From Palsa-504 sp963769715 (lineage in GTDB: Bacteria; Actinomycetota; Actinomycetes; Streptosporangiales; Streptosporangiaceae), in the NCBI GenBank assembly GCA_963769715.1, contig CAVYNE010000046.1:62001-126000 (forward strand): a stretch of 64,000 nt of DNA, written 5' to 3'. The translations under genes and the position numbers were made by a program. The notes beneath the pieces are model-generated. The model was not told the DNA's origin. It did not search any database and saw nothing but the letters and a program-made list of their open reading frames with translations. Position 1 is the first letter of the stretch. Every line of letters starts with the position of its first letter. Positions 1 to 8,342 of this stretch are shown here, piece by piece.

Positions 1-858
1 CCACGCCTCGTTGGCCAGGGCCACCGTGTAGCGGTTGATCAGCCCGGGCGGGAAGGCGGCCGGAACACCCAGGCGGGCACCCGGCCGGAACGCGAACGGG
101 TCCGCCCGGTCGGCGGGCGGCAGGTCGGCCGGTTCGGCGAAGTCGCCGCTGGTCACCACCGAACGGCCCAGGCTGGCTCCCCGGGCCAGGCTGTCTGACC
201 AGGCCACCGTGTAGCCGAAGGTGCGATCGTGATCAGCCAGCACGGCCATCGTCTCGTCGATGTCGGCCGTGCGCACGGTGTCAACCCGGACCCGTGAGGT
301 GCCCACCCGCTTCAGCTGCACCACGGCCCGAACGATAAGCCCGGTCAGGCCCATGCCGCCCGCGGTCGCCCAGAACAGCACGGGATCGGACTGTTCGGTC
401 ACCGTGCGCAGCTCGCCGCCGGGCAGCAGGATGTCGAAGGACCGCACGTGCCTGGCGAAGCTGCCGGCCACGTGGTGGTTCTTGCCGTGGACGTCGGCCG
501 CGATCGCGCCGCCGACGGTCACCTGCCTGGTACCGGGAGAAACCGGCACGAACCATCCGGCCGGCAGCCCGGCGACCATGAGCTGCTCCAGGCTGACGCC
601 GGCTTCGCAGGTCACCAGGCCGGTCGCCGGGTCCAGGTCGATGATCCGGTTCAGCCGGGCAGTCGAGATCACCACGCCGCCCTCGCATTGCGCGGCGTTG
701 TTGTAGCTGCGGCCGAGCCCGCGGGCGATCGCGCCGCGGGAGGCCGCTGCGGTCTCCAGCAGCCGGGCGGCGCCGGCGACGTTGGCCGGCTCGGCCAGTT
801 CGGCCCGGGATGGCGATATCCGGCCCCAGCCGGTGAGCCTGACGGTGCGGCTTGACAT
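1..858 (-). CDS. dprE1: DprE1-like FAD-linked oxidase (decaprenylphosphoryl-ribose oxidase family), C-terminus outside window
   Basis: The frame runs from an ATG at 858 to the window edge with no stop: 286 codons of a family usually about 450-480 long. The N-terminus has the family opening LTGWGR, then an FAD-binding PCMH/VAO region with ARGLGRSYNNAAQ, TPGT-like SPGTRQVTVGGAIAAD and the characteristic HGKNHH, followed by WATAGGMGLTG. DprE1 oxidises decaprenylphosphoryl-ribose to the 2-keto intermediate on the way to decaprenylphosphoryl-arabinose, a cell-wall arabinose donor at the membrane; outside mycobacteria the true substrate is less certain. The C-terminal substrate domain and any dprE2 partner would lie left of base 1. 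It is transcribed away from the glycosidase gene at 910, with 51 bases between the two starts. Confidence 0.85.
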   Translation of the reverse strand, partial: MSSRTVRLTGWGRISPSRAELAEPANVAGAARLLETAAASRGAIARGLGRSYNNAAQCEGGVVISTARLNRIIDLDPATGLVTCEAGVSLEQLMVAGLPAGWFVPVSPGTRQVTVGGAIAADVHGKNHHVAGSFARHVRSFDILLPGGELRTVTEQSDPVLFWATAGGMGLTGLIVRAVVQLKRVGTSRVRVDTVRTADIDETMAVLADHDRTFGYTVAWSDSLARGASLGRSVVTSGDFAEPADLPPADRADPFAFRPGARLGVPAAFPPGLINRYTVALANEAW

Positions 859-909
859 AGTGACCGAATAGTATTCGCCCAACCGGCCCGAGGCACCCGG
901 GAGTGGACA

Positions 910-1998
910 ATGCGGAGGCTCTGGACCGCCGCCTCGCTGGCCGGCCGGTGCGCGATGCGCGCGGCCGGCCGGTGCGCGCTGGCCGGCCGGTGCGCGATAG
1001 CCGGCCTGTGCGCGATGGCCGGCCTGTGCGCGATAGCGGCTTGCAGCTCACCGGCTGCCGCCACGCACCCAGGCGCCGCCCACGTGGCCGGGCCGTCCGG
1101 CCAGGCCGGCACCCCGGCCACGTTCTCGGCCACCGGTTCGGCCACCACCCGGGCCCCGGCGTCCCGGTCCGCGTCGCCCCGGCCCGGCGCCAGCCAGGCG
1201 GCCGAGGCGGTCCCGGCCGCGCCCGCCGCGCCGCGGGTGACGGTGAAGCCGATGCGGACCGCGGACGGATCCGTGGTGACCGTCGCGACCTTCACCGGTC
1301 CGGTGACATACGTCCTGCACGACGGCAGCGAGGACCCCGGGGCCGCGGCCGGGCGGGTCAAAGCCGGCCCGGTGGTGACCGGCGCCGAGCGCAAGCTGCT
1401 GCTGGCCGCGTTCAACGGTGGGTTCAAGCTGTCCGCGGGCGCGGGCGGGTACGAGCAGGAAGGCCACGTGGCCAGCGCGCTGCAGCGGGGCGTGGCCAGC
1501 CTGGTGATCGACCGCTCGGGCCAGGCCAGGATCGGGGTCTGGGGCCACGGCGTGCCCGCCCCCGGCGAGGCGGTGTACAGCGTCCGGCAGAACTTGCCGG
1601 CGCTGGTGCTGAACGGCAGGCCGACCGCGGCCGCGGCTGATCCGGGCCTGTGGGGCGCCACCCTCGGCGGCGGCGAGTATGTCGCCCGCAGCGCGCTCGG
1701 CCAGGACGCCTCCGGCGACATCATCTACGCCGCGAGCATGTCCACCACCCCGGCCGACCTAGCGTTCGTGCTGGCCTACGCCGGCGCCCGGACCGCGATG
1801 GAACTCGACATCAACCCCGAGTGGGTCCAGCTGGACGTGGCCAGCCATCCGGGCGGTTCGCTGCGGGCCCCGGTGCCCGGCCAGTACCGTCCGGCCGACC
1901 AGTACCTCGTCGGGTGGGCCAGGGACTTCATCACCGTGCTGGCTCCGCTGGCTCCGGCCGCGGCGCCGACGCCGCCCAGCCGCCGCATCCGGCCCTGA
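910..1998 (+). CDS. Secreted phosphodiester glycosidase (NAGPA domain) lipoprotein
   Basis: 362 residues. The N-terminal 45 residues form a hydrophobic export signal ending in a lipobox-like AIAAC, so the mature protein is probably lipid-anchored outside the cell. A Thr/Ala/Pro-rich linker (about 50-110) leads to a NAGPA-type catalytic domain, seen in AAFNGGF (about 160), the PALVLNGRP stretch and ARTAMELDIN (about 295), residues typical of the phosphodiester alpha-N-acetylglucosaminidase/exopolysaccharide family. It would remove sugars linked through phosphodiester bonds in wall or extracellular polymers; the substrate is not shown. The signal peptide is itself built from tandem 18-21 base repeats (937-1035). 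Divergent from dprE1. Confidence 0.8.
   Translation: MRRLWTAASLAGRCAMRAAGRCALAGRCAIAGLCAMAGLCAIAACSSPAAATHPGAAHVAGPSGQAGTPATFSATGSATTRAPASRSASPRPGASQAAEAVPAAPAAPRVTVKPMRTADGSVVTVATFTGPVTYVLHDGSEDPGAAAGRVKAGPVVTGAERKLLLAAFNGGFKLSAGAGGYEQEGHVASALQRGVASLVIDRSGQARIGVWGHGVPAPGEAVYSVRQNLPALVLNGRPTAAAADPGLWGATLGGGEYVARSALGQDASGDIIYAASMSTTPADLAFVLAYAGARTAMELDINPEWVQLDVASHPGGSLRAPVPGQYRPADQYLVGWARDFITVLAPLAPAAAPTPPSRRIRP
937..1035 (+). repeat. Tandem 18-21 bp repeats encoding the signal peptide
   Basis: Five consecutive units related to GCCGGCCTGTGCGCGATA (three of 21 bases, then two of 18) encode repeated Ala-Gly-Arg/Leu-Cys-Ala-Ile/Met motifs. All units are multiples of three, so copy-number change would keep the frame and only lengthen or shorten the hydrophobic segment. 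Confidence 0.8.
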
Positions 1999-2319
1999 CC
2001 GAGCCCGGGCCTGCGCCGCCGCGGCCCGGCTGGCACCGGCTCGGGGCGTAGCGCCAGGCGGATGCGAAGTGAAGGCAGATGTGGTCACCGTCGTGCGGGT
2101 TCCTTACGGCTGGCTCCCCCAGTCACTTGCCGTGAGCCGACGCCGACACGGACTCTTGGCTGGTATCGAGGTAAGACAACCTCTGACGTCCATCTACTTG
2201 CCGGGCGGCTGCCTACTCGATGACCAGTCGCAGCCGGCGATGCCGACGACATGCTGGCTGTCCCGGGTCAACCCGACAGGTACACATTTGGTGCTGTTCC
2301 GTGTAGTAGCATTCTCAGT
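1999..2319. other. Intergenic region upstream of the TA pair
   Basis: About 320 bases with no convincing gene. Codon use of the only open frame (from 2069) looks random and it has no homology I recognise. The end of the region carries TAGCAT at 2307-2312, ending 7 bases before the antitoxin ATG, which fits a -10 box of a leaderless transcript. Confidence 0.4.
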
Positions 2320-2577
2320 ATGGAGCGATCTGGTCACCGACTGAATGTCACGCTCGACCCCGAGCACGCTGCCCGGCTGGCGCGGCTTGCTGAGCGCACC
2401 CACGTGCAGGAAGGCACTCTCGCGCGGTCATTGCTGTCGGCTGCTATCGAGGAAGCCGATCCCGACGCCCGCAACATCATGGCGATACTTGATGGCATCC
2501 CAGGCGCCTACGAGCATGCCATGCAGAGCCTGGATCGTGCCCGCGCGGGCGGGACGATCCCCCTTGATGAGCTCTAG
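2320..2577 (+). CDS. CopG/ribbon-helix-helix type antitoxin
   Basis: 85 residues from the ATG at 2320. The first strand HRLNVTLDPEHAARLARLAERTHV followed by a helix rich in Leu and Ala has the layout of a ribbon-helix-helix DNA-binding domain; the acidic C-terminus (IEEADPD, PLDEL) would wrap the toxin. It stops three bases before the toxin start at 2581, the usual antitoxin-first order, and would autoregulate the pair. A -10-like TAGCAT ends 7 bases before the ATG and no ribosome site is evident, suggesting leaderless translation. The family (ParD, RelB or other RHH) is not resolved. Confidence 0.75.
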   Translation: MERSGHRLNVTLDPEHAARLARLAERTHVQEGTLARSLLSAAIEEADPDARNIMAILDGIPGAYEHAMQSLDRARAGGTIPLDEL

Positions 2578-2580
2578 GCG

Positions 2581-2868
2581 TTGGCCGAGGTAAGACTTAG
2601 CGTCGATGCGGTCGAGGACCTCGACCGCATGATCCTCACGCACAGCCTTCCGGCCGACACCAGGGAGCGCGTCAGGCGTTCACTGCTCGTTCTGGAGCAG
2701 TTTCCCCGGATCGGCCGACAGCTTGAGGGGCGCTGGCGGCTCTTGCGGTTCATCCTTGGGCCATGGCGGTGGATGCTCATCCTCTACAGCCACGAGGAGC
2801 CTGACGACCTTGTTCTCGTCGTCACCTTCCAGGACGCACGGTCGTCGGCCGCTGCCACCGCGGGATGA
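2581..2868 (+). CDS. RelE/ParE-superfamily toxin
   Basis: 95 residues from a TTG start, three bases after the antitoxin stop. The pattern VRLSVDAVEDLDRMI, then FPRIGRQLEGRWRLL and WRWMLILYSHEEPDD, is that of the RelE/ParE fold (N-terminal helices followed by a beta-sheet with basic and aromatic residues). Members either cleave ribosome-bound mRNA or inhibit gyrase; which applies here cannot be told. It ends about 95 bases before the convergent oxidoreductase gene. Confidence 0.75.
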   Translation: MAEVRLSVDAVEDLDRMILTHSLPADTRERVRRSLLVLEQFPRIGRQLEGRWRLLRFILGPWRWMLILYSHEEPDDLVLVVTFQDARSSAAATAG

Positions 2869-2962
2869 GTTCTGTCGAGCGCTACCTGCTCGGAGCCCCG
2901 GAGCGACGACGAACACCGTGAGGTCCGCCTGCAGATGGCCTACCTCGGGGTCAGGTTGTCGT

Positions 2963-3940
2963 TCATGCGTTCTGCCGGGTCTGCGCGAGCACGGTGTCCA
3001 TCGTCTCCATGATCGAGATGGTCTCGTCTAGCGGCATCAACGGGCTCTCCACGTCACCGGCGGCCAGCCGACGCGCAACCTCGTCGGCCTCGTGGCGCAG
3101 GCCCCGGCCCTCGTGTACCGACTCGACGCGGACCGGGTCGCCATTCCTCGGTACGAGCGTGACGGCCGCGGGAGCGTAAAAGTCGCCCTCAACCTCGATC
3201 CTCGCGTCGCTGCCGACGATCGCAGCCCTCGTCGGGCTCTTCGCCCGCAGGGTGCACGTCAGCACGGCCTGGGCGCCGCTGCCGTAGCCGAACACCATGG
3301 ACGTCTGGGCGTCCACGCCGGTGAAGGCCGGGTCGCTCATGGACACGATCCGGCTCGGCTTGCCGAGGACCATGGAGGCGAACGACACCGGGTACACGCC
3401 GAGGTCCAGCAGCGCGCCGCCGCCCAGTTCCGGTGCGAACAGCCGGAACCCGGCATCCTCGGCGAACCACTGGCCGTGGTCGGCGGTCACGGTGACGACG
3501 TCGCCGAGCACGCCCCGCGCGAGCCAGTCCCGGATGAGGGCGGTGTGCGGCAGGAACCGGGTCCACATCGCCTCCATGGCGAAGAGCCCGCGCTCCCTCG
3601 CCACCCGGACGATCTCGCGGGCCTCGGCGGCGTTCATCGTGAACGGCTTCTCGACCAGCACGTGCTGGCCGGCCCGCAGCGCGAGGATCGCGTTGTCGTG
3701 GTGCATCGGGTGCGGCGTGGCCACGTAGATCACGTCGACGTCCGGATCGGTCACGAGCGACTCGTAGCTGGCGTGCCGGTTCGCGATGCCGAACTCGTCC
3801 GCGAAACGATCCGCGGATCCCTGGCTGCGCGACCCGACCGCGACGGCAACACCGGAGTCGGTCAGCCGGAGATCGGTCACGAACGTACTCGCGATCCCGC
3901 CTGTTCCGAGGATTCCCCACCGCACGGGGCTGTCCGCCAC
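2963..3940 (-). CDS. Gfo/Idh/MocA family NAD(P)-dependent oxidoreductase
   Basis: 325 residues from a GTG at 3940, preceded by GGAGGGACG about 6 bases upstream, which decides this start over longer frames. The N-terminal Rossmann fold has GILGTGGIAS (about 9-18), the hallmark EKPFT (about 100) carries the catalytic Lys-Pro pair, and the C-terminal beta-sheet domain has GGGALLDLGVYP (about 175). Closest in look to trans-1,2-dihydrobenzenediol dehydrogenase/sugar 1-dehydrogenase-like members; cytoplasmic. Substrate unknown. An inverted repeat lies 36 bases upstream. Confidence 0.9.
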   Translation of the reverse strand: MADSPVRWGILGTGGIASTFVTDLRLTDSGVAVAVGSRSQGSADRFADEFGIANRHASYESLVTDPDVDVIYVATPHPMHHDNAILALRAGQHVLVEKPFTMNAAEAREIVRVARERGLFAMEAMWTRFLPHTALIRDWLARGVLGDVVTVTADHGQWFAEDAGFRLFAPELGGGALLDLGVYPVSFASMVLGKPSRIVSMSDPAFTGVDAQTSMVFGYGSGAQAVLTCTLRAKSPTRAAIVGSDARIEVEGDFYAPAAVTLVPRNGDPVRVESVHEGRGLRHEADEVARRLAAGDVESPLMPLDETISIMETMDTVLAQTRQNA

Positions 3941-3975
3941 GTCTTCGTCCCTCCGCCGGCCGGTATCGGTGATCA

Positions 3976-3987
3976 GTTTATTTAAAC
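3976..3987 (-). promoter_or_regulatory. Possible operator: inverted repeat GTTTA-TT-TAAAC
   Basis: Arms GTTTA and TAAAC are exact complements around a TT centre, an AT-rich spot in very GC-rich DNA 36 bases upstream of the oxidoreductase GTG. A regulator site is plausible but untested. Confidence 0.3.
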
Positions 3988-4172
3988 AGGCCGCCGCAGA
4001 CCTTGGAGGCGGCACAGCGGCCAGTACCTGGGCCCGGATGACATCGATAGGGCTCGCTTTCTGTGGCACACTATCAGGGCTGAACATCTACGCGAGTATA
4101 GAAATGCTACACATTTGCAGATGTTAGTGCCGGTGCCATGTCCACTCCGAGCGGAGGAAGAGATACCTGGCT

Positions 4173-4580
4173 ATGCATGAGACGGCAGGCCCGCCAGATG
4201 ACGGCACCGGCACCAGGCGAGGAGCAGGTGAGCTGGAGGCCGCGGTGCTGGCGGTGCTGCAGGCCGCGGGGCATCCGCTGGCGCCCGGCGAGGTCCGTGA
4301 GCAGCTGGGCGACGGCCTCGCCTACACCACGGTGGTGACGATCTTGTCCCGGCTGCACGCCAAGGGCGTGCTCGACCGGCACAAGGCGGGCCGGTCCTTC
4401 CAGTACGCGCCGGTCGCGGACGAGCCCGGGCTGGCGGCCCGCCGGATGGCCCGGGTGCTTGACGGCGAAGCGGACCGGGAGACGGTGCTGGCCCGATTCG
4501 TCTCCGGCCTGTCCAGCGCCGACGAAGACCTGCTGCGCCGGATGCTCGGTGACGAGCCGGGCGCAGCTGGCCAGGGCTGA
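4173..4580 (+). CDS. BlaI/MecI/CopY-family transcriptional repressor
   Basis: 135 residues. The winged-helix region AAVLAVLQAAGHPLAPGEVR, then LAYTTVVTILSRLHAKGVL and RSFQYAPV is the standard BlaI/MecI DNA-binding domain (about 20-90), followed by a short dimerisation helix region with the LARFVSGLSSADEDLLRRML ending. In beta-lactam systems the partner is an M56-type BlaR sensor protease; none is adjacent here, only a 2-oxoglutarate oxygenase downstream, so this is an orphan or uses a distant partner. GGAGGAAG lies about 13 bases before the ATG. The upstream stretch around 4108-4127 has an imperfect CTACACAT/GATGTTAG symmetry that could be its own operator. Confidence 0.85.
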   Translation: MHETAGPPDDGTGTRRGAGELEAAVLAVLQAAGHPLAPGEVREQLGDGLAYTTVVTILSRLHAKGVLDRHKAGRSFQYAPVADEPGLAARRMARVLDGEADRETVLARFVSGLSSADEDLLRRMLGDEPGAAGQG

Positions 4581-4701
4581 CCGGGTCGCCGCCCTGCCGC
4601 GCCCGCTTGAGGCGGTTCCGGTACCCGGCTATCGCCTGATCCGGACGAGGTGCGCGCCGTAAGCTTCAACCACCGGCGCGACAACATCTGGAGCCCAGAT
4701 C

Positions 4702-5667
4702 ATGCCCTCGTCAGTTCCCGTGATCGACCTCACCGGATGGTTCGGCGGAGACGAGGCGGCCCGCGCGGCCGTCGCCGCGCAGGTCGATGCGGCCCTCCGG
4801 AGCGTGGGCTTCTTCCTGATCAGCGGCCATGGCGTGGCTGAGGACCTGCGCGCGCGGGCACGCGCGCAGGCGCGGGCGTTCTTCGCGCTGCCGCCCGAGG
4901 CCAAGCAGCGCTACGCCGTCACCGTCGGCGGCCGGGGCTGGCTGCCGCCGGGCGTGGAGGCGAACGGCTACGCCGAGGGCACGCAGACCCCGCCGGACCT
5001 GAAGGAGTCGTTCGCGGTCGGCGCCGACCAGCCCACCGGCGACCCCGACGTCGACGGGTACTGGTTCCAGCCCAATGTCTACCCGGCCGAGGTGCCCGCG
5101 CTGGAGCCCGCGGTCGTCGCCTACCTGGCCCGCATGCGCGCCCTCGCGGACGAACTGCTGGTGCTGTGCGCGGCCGCGCTCGGCCTGGAGCGTGACTTTT
5201 TCGTCCGGTACACCGGCCACGCCACGCACACGATGAACATCAACTGGTACCCCCCGATGGCGGTGGCAGGCCACCCGGAACCCGGCCAGTTCCGCATTGG
5301 CCCGCACACGGACTTCGGCACCGTCACCATCTTGGACCGCGAGCCGGGCCGCGGCGGCCTGCAGGTGTGGACCACCGAAGACGGCTGGGAGGACGCGCCC
5401 TATGTACCCGGCGCCTTCACGATCAACACCGGCGATCTGCTCGCGCGCTGGAGCGGCGGCCGGTGGAAGTCCAACCGGCACCGCGTCCTGCCGCCGCAGG
5501 CCGAGGCGCCGGAGGAGGACCTGGTCTCACTGGTCTACTTCTACGAGGCTGACCACAACGCGGTCATCGAGTCGCTGCAGCCGCCGATCGGCAAGCCCAA
5601 CGACTACGCGCCGGTCGTATCGGCGCAGTTCCTGAAGGAACGCCTCGACGCCATCACGATCGGGTAG
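4702..5667 (+). CDS. Isopenicillin N synthase-type 2-oxoglutarate/Fe(II) dioxygenase
   Basis: 321 residues. N-terminal non-heme dioxygenase segment (VPVIDL at 6-10, GFFLISGHGV at 36-45) and C-terminal jelly-roll with the iron triad His202-x-Asp204 (IGPHTDFGT) and His260 (KSNRHRV); NINWYPP at 179-185 is typical of the IPNS/flavone-synthase branch. It would hydroxylate, desaturate or cyclise a small molecule using O2 and usually 2-oxoglutarate. No biosynthetic cluster surrounds it, so the substrate is open. It ends 19 bases from the convergent menB. Confidence 0.88.
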   Translation: MPSSVPVIDLTGWFGGDEAARAAVAAQVDAALRSVGFFLISGHGVAEDLRARARAQARAFFALPPEAKQRYAVTVGGRGWLPPGVEANGYAEGTQTPPDLKESFAVGADQPTGDPDVDGYWFQPNVYPAEVPALEPAVVAYLARMRALADELLVLCAAALGLERDFFVRYTGHATHTMNINWYPPMAVAGHPEPGQFRIGPHTDFGTVTILDREPGRGGLQVWTTEDGWEDAPYVPGAFTINTGDLLARWSGGRWKSNRHRVLPPQAEAPEEDLVSLVYFYEADHNAVIESLQPPIGKPNDYAPVVSAQFLKERLDAITIG

Positions 5668-5686
5668 CCCGCGGGGTCTTGATCGT

Positions 5687-6595
5687 TTAGTAGTAGTAGG
5701 GGAACCGAGTCCAGTCCGGGTCGCGTTTCTCCAGGAACGCGTCCCGGCCTTCGACGGCCTCGTCGGTCATGTAGGCGAGCCGGGTCGCCTCGGCGGCGAA
5801 CACCTGCTGGCCGACGAGCCCGTCGTCGATGAGGTTGAACGCGAACTTCAGCATCCGCTGGGAGGTCGGGCTCTTGGCGTTGATCTTGGCCGCCCACTCC
5901 AGCGCGGTCCGCTCCAGGTCCGCGTGGGGCACCACCGCGTTGACCATGCCCATCCGGTGCGCGGCCGCCGCGTCGTAGGTGTCGCCGAGGAAGAAGATCT
6001 CCCGGGCGAACTTCTGGCCTACCTGGCGCGCCAGGTAGGCGGAGCCGAAGCCGCCGTCGAAGCTGCCCACGTCGGCGTCGGTCTGCTTGAACCGGGCGTG
6101 CTCGCGGCTGGCCAGGGTGAGGTCACAGACGACGTGCAGGCTGTGCCCGCCGCCTGCGGCCCAGCCGGGCACCACGCAGATGACCACCTTCGGCATGAAC
6201 CGGATCAGCCGGTGCACCTCCATGATGTGCAGCCGCCCGGCCCGGGCCGGATCGATGGTCTCGGCCGTCTCGCCGTCGGCGTACTGGTATCCGCTGCGGC
6301 CGCGGATGCGCTGGTCGCCGCCGGAGCAGAAGGCCCATCCGCCGTCCTTCGGCGACGGCCCGTTGCCGGTGAGCAGCACGCACCCCACGTCACTCCGCGC
6401 CCGGGCGTGATCAAGCGCGACATACAGCTCGTCGACGGTGTGCGGGCGGAAGGCGTTCCTGACCTCGGGCCGGTTGAAGGCGACGCGGACCGTGCCCGAG
6501 TCGATGGCCCGGTGGTAGGTGATGTCGGTGAACGAGAACCCCTCGACGGGACGCCACCGCTCGGATTCGAAGATCTCAGAGACCATGGCCCCCAT
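5687..6595 (-). CDS. menB: 1,4-dihydroxy-2-naphthoyl-CoA synthase
   Basis: 302 residues, normal length for actinobacterial MenB. Crotonase fold: NRPEVRNAFRPHTVDEL (about 40-55) with the conserved arginines, the oxyanion-hole segments AFCSGGDQ (about 88-95) and WAAGGGHSLH (about 150), TDADVGSFDGGFG (about 180), and the C-terminal EKRDPDW tail. These are specific MenB features that separate it from other enoyl-CoA hydratases. The enzyme closes the second ring in menaquinone synthesis in the cytoplasm. Its men neighbours are not in this window; it stands alone between two unrelated plus-strand genes. Confidence 0.95.
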   Translation of the reverse strand: MGAMVSEIFESERWRPVEGFSFTDITYHRAIDSGTVRVAFNRPEVRNAFRPHTVDELYVALDHARARSDVGCVLLTGNGPSPKDGGWAFCSGGDQRIRGRSGYQYADGETAETIDPARAGRLHIMEVHRLIRFMPKVVICVVPGWAAGGGHSLHVVCDLTLASREHARFKQTDADVGSFDGGFGSAYLARQVGQKFAREIFFLGDTYDAAAAHRMGMVNAVVPHADLERTALEWAAKINAKSPTSQRMLKFAFNLIDDGLVGQQVFAAEATRLAYMTDEAVEGRDAFLEKRDPDWTRFPYYY

Positions 6596-6685
6596 TGTGG
6601 CGGACGCCGGCCAACCTCGTCCGGCGGCACATTGTCCCGGTTCCGCTTGCGTACGTGATCATTGATGTCATTATTCGGTAATACG

Positions 6686-6700
6686 CCCGAAATCATCGGG
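6686..6700 (+). promoter_or_regulatory. Possible operator CCCGA-AATCA-TCGGG
   Basis: Five-base complementary arms with a 5-base centre lie 43 bases before the permease ATG, in the divergent menB/permease gap. A regulator site is possible. Confidence 0.25.
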
Positions 6701-6743
6701 AGTGAGGATATGGCCTGCTTGCCAAAGCAAGGAGCGTTTCCCG

Positions 6744-8273
6744 ATGACTGACACCCTGGAGCCGTTGACCGTTGCTGACGTCGAGCGGCGGAAGCTGCAA
6801 CGTCACTTCGGCCGCTTCGACATCTTGTTCTTCCTCATCTGCACCATCGTCGGCGTGGACACGATCGCCACGGTGGCGCAGGGGGGCGGTGAGGCCTTCA
6901 CCTGGATGATGATCTTCGCGGTCGTCTTCTTCGTCCCGCAGGCCCTGCTGTTCGCCGAGCTCGGCGCCGCCTTCCCGCAGGAAGGCGGCCCCTACTTCTG
7001 GACCCGCCTGGCCTTCGGTCACCTGGCCGGGGCGGTGAACAACTTCCTGTACTGGATCACCAACCCGGTCTGGATCGGCGGCACGCTCGCCATCTCCTGC
7101 ATCGGTGCCATCGAGGTGTTCTTCAACCAGGGCAACGCCGTGCCCACGCCGGTGTTCTATGTCATCGCGCTGGCGTTCGTCTGGCTGTCCATCGTGGCCG
7201 CCATCACGTCCTTCAGCGTGGGCAAGTGGCTGCCGACGGCCGGGGCCTTCGCCCGGTTCATCCTGCTCGGCCTGTTCACCCTCACGGTCATCATCTACGC
7301 GGCCAAGCACGGCGCCCACGGCCTGGGCGCATCCAGCTACTCGCCGTCGGCCGGCGGCTTCGTGCTCCTGGTCGGCGTGCTGCTGTTCAACTTCGTCGGC
7401 TTCGAGCTGCCCAACAGCGCGGGCGAGGAGATGACCAACCCGCAGCGCGACGTGCCATTCGCCATCGCCCGCTCCGGCGTGGCCAGCGTCGTGCTCTACG
7501 CGCTGCCGGTGATCGGCATCCTGATCGTCCTGCCCACCAGCGCCATCACCAACTTCAGCGGGTTCGTCAGCGCCATCCAGACGGTCTTCACCGTGTACGG
7601 CGGCCACGTCGCCGCCAGCGGCACGGCCACCCTCACCGGGGCCGGCCTCGTCCTCGGTGACGCCTGCGCCGTGCTGTTCATCGTGTGCCTGCTGACCTCC
7701 GGCGCGACCTGGATCATGGGCTCGGACCGGGCGCTGGCCGTATCCTGCTACGACGGCGCGGGGCCGCGCCCGCTCGGCGTGATCAACGCCAGGTATGGCA
7801 CGCCGGTGCGCGTCAACGTGTTCAGCGGGATCGTGGCCACGATCGTGGTCGTGCTCGCGCAGCAGATCACCAGCGGCAACGCGGCCAAGTACTTCGACGC
7901 CGTGCTCGGCGTGACCATCTCGACCACGTTGATCAGCTACCTGCTCATTTACCCGGCGCTATGGAAGCTGCGCCGCAGCCACCCGGACACACCTCGCCCG
8001 TTCCGGATGCCCGCCTACCGGCCGCTGACCGTCATCCTGATGGTCCTGGTGGCCATCGCCAGCGTCCAGCTCATCGCCCCCGGGCTGGGCAAGTCCTGGT
8101 TCGGCAGCGATTTCGTCCCCTCGAACTGGACGTACGCCGAGCGGTACACCTACCTGTGGACCGAACTCATCCCCGTGCTGGCCTTCATCGCCGTCGGCGT
8201 GCTCTTCTGGTGGCTAGGCCGCCGGACCCGGGCTCAAGCCGCTGCGGCGGAGCCGGCTAGCCCGCTCAGCTGA
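6744..8273 (+). CDS. APC-superfamily amino acid permease
   Basis: 509 residues from the ATG at 6744 with AAGGAG about 8 bases upstream. Twelve or so hydrophobic segments are visible; the first half has the conserved GVDTIATVAQGGGEAFTW helix-1 break and the EEGGPY-like QEGGPYFW motif, and helix 6 contains FVGFELPNSAGEE, both APC signatures of the amino-acid/polyamine/organocation family. A cytoplasmic-membrane importer or exchanger of an amino acid or amine; the specificity cannot be read. A hairpin follows 12 bases after the stop. Confidence 0.9.
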   Translation: MTDTLEPLTVADVERRKLQRHFGRFDILFFLICTIVGVDTIATVAQGGGEAFTWMMIFAVVFFVPQALLFAELGAAFPQEGGPYFWTRLAFGHLAGAVNNFLYWITNPVWIGGTLAISCIGAIEVFFNQGNAVPTPVFYVIALAFVWLSIVAAITSFSVGKWLPTAGAFARFILLGLFTLTVIIYAAKHGAHGLGASSYSPSAGGFVLLVGVLLFNFVGFELPNSAGEEMTNPQRDVPFAIARSGVASVVLYALPVIGILIVLPTSAITNFSGFVSAIQTVFTVYGGHVAASGTATLTGAGLVLGDACAVLFIVCLLTSGATWIMGSDRALAVSCYDGAGPRPLGVINARYGTPVRVNVFSGIVATIVVVLAQQITSGNAAKYFDAVLGVTISTTLISYLLIYPALWKLRRSHPDTPRPFRMPAYRPLTVILMVLVAIASVQLIAPGLGKSWFGSDFVPSNWTYAERYTYLWTELIPVLAFIAVGVLFWWLGRRTRAQAAAAEPASPLS

Positions 8274-8285
8274 CGGCCGCGACCG

Positions 8286-8316
8286 CCGGGTACGCTGCTC
8301 TTGGCACCGTACCCGG
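8286..8316 (+). terminator. Stem-loop after the permease gene
   Basis: Perfect 9-base arms CCGGGTACG and CGTACCCGG around a 13-base loop, beginning 12 bases after the permease stop. There is no T-run after the stem, as is common for actinomycete terminators; attenuation of the next gene is an alternative. Confidence 0.5.
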
Positions 8317-8342
8317 GGCGCTGCCACCACTGCCATACCGGG

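Noticed and set aside
2069..2344. Possible 91-codon gene before the first TA pair
   Set aside because: Weak codon bias, no homology, and it overlaps the promoter and start of the antitoxin.
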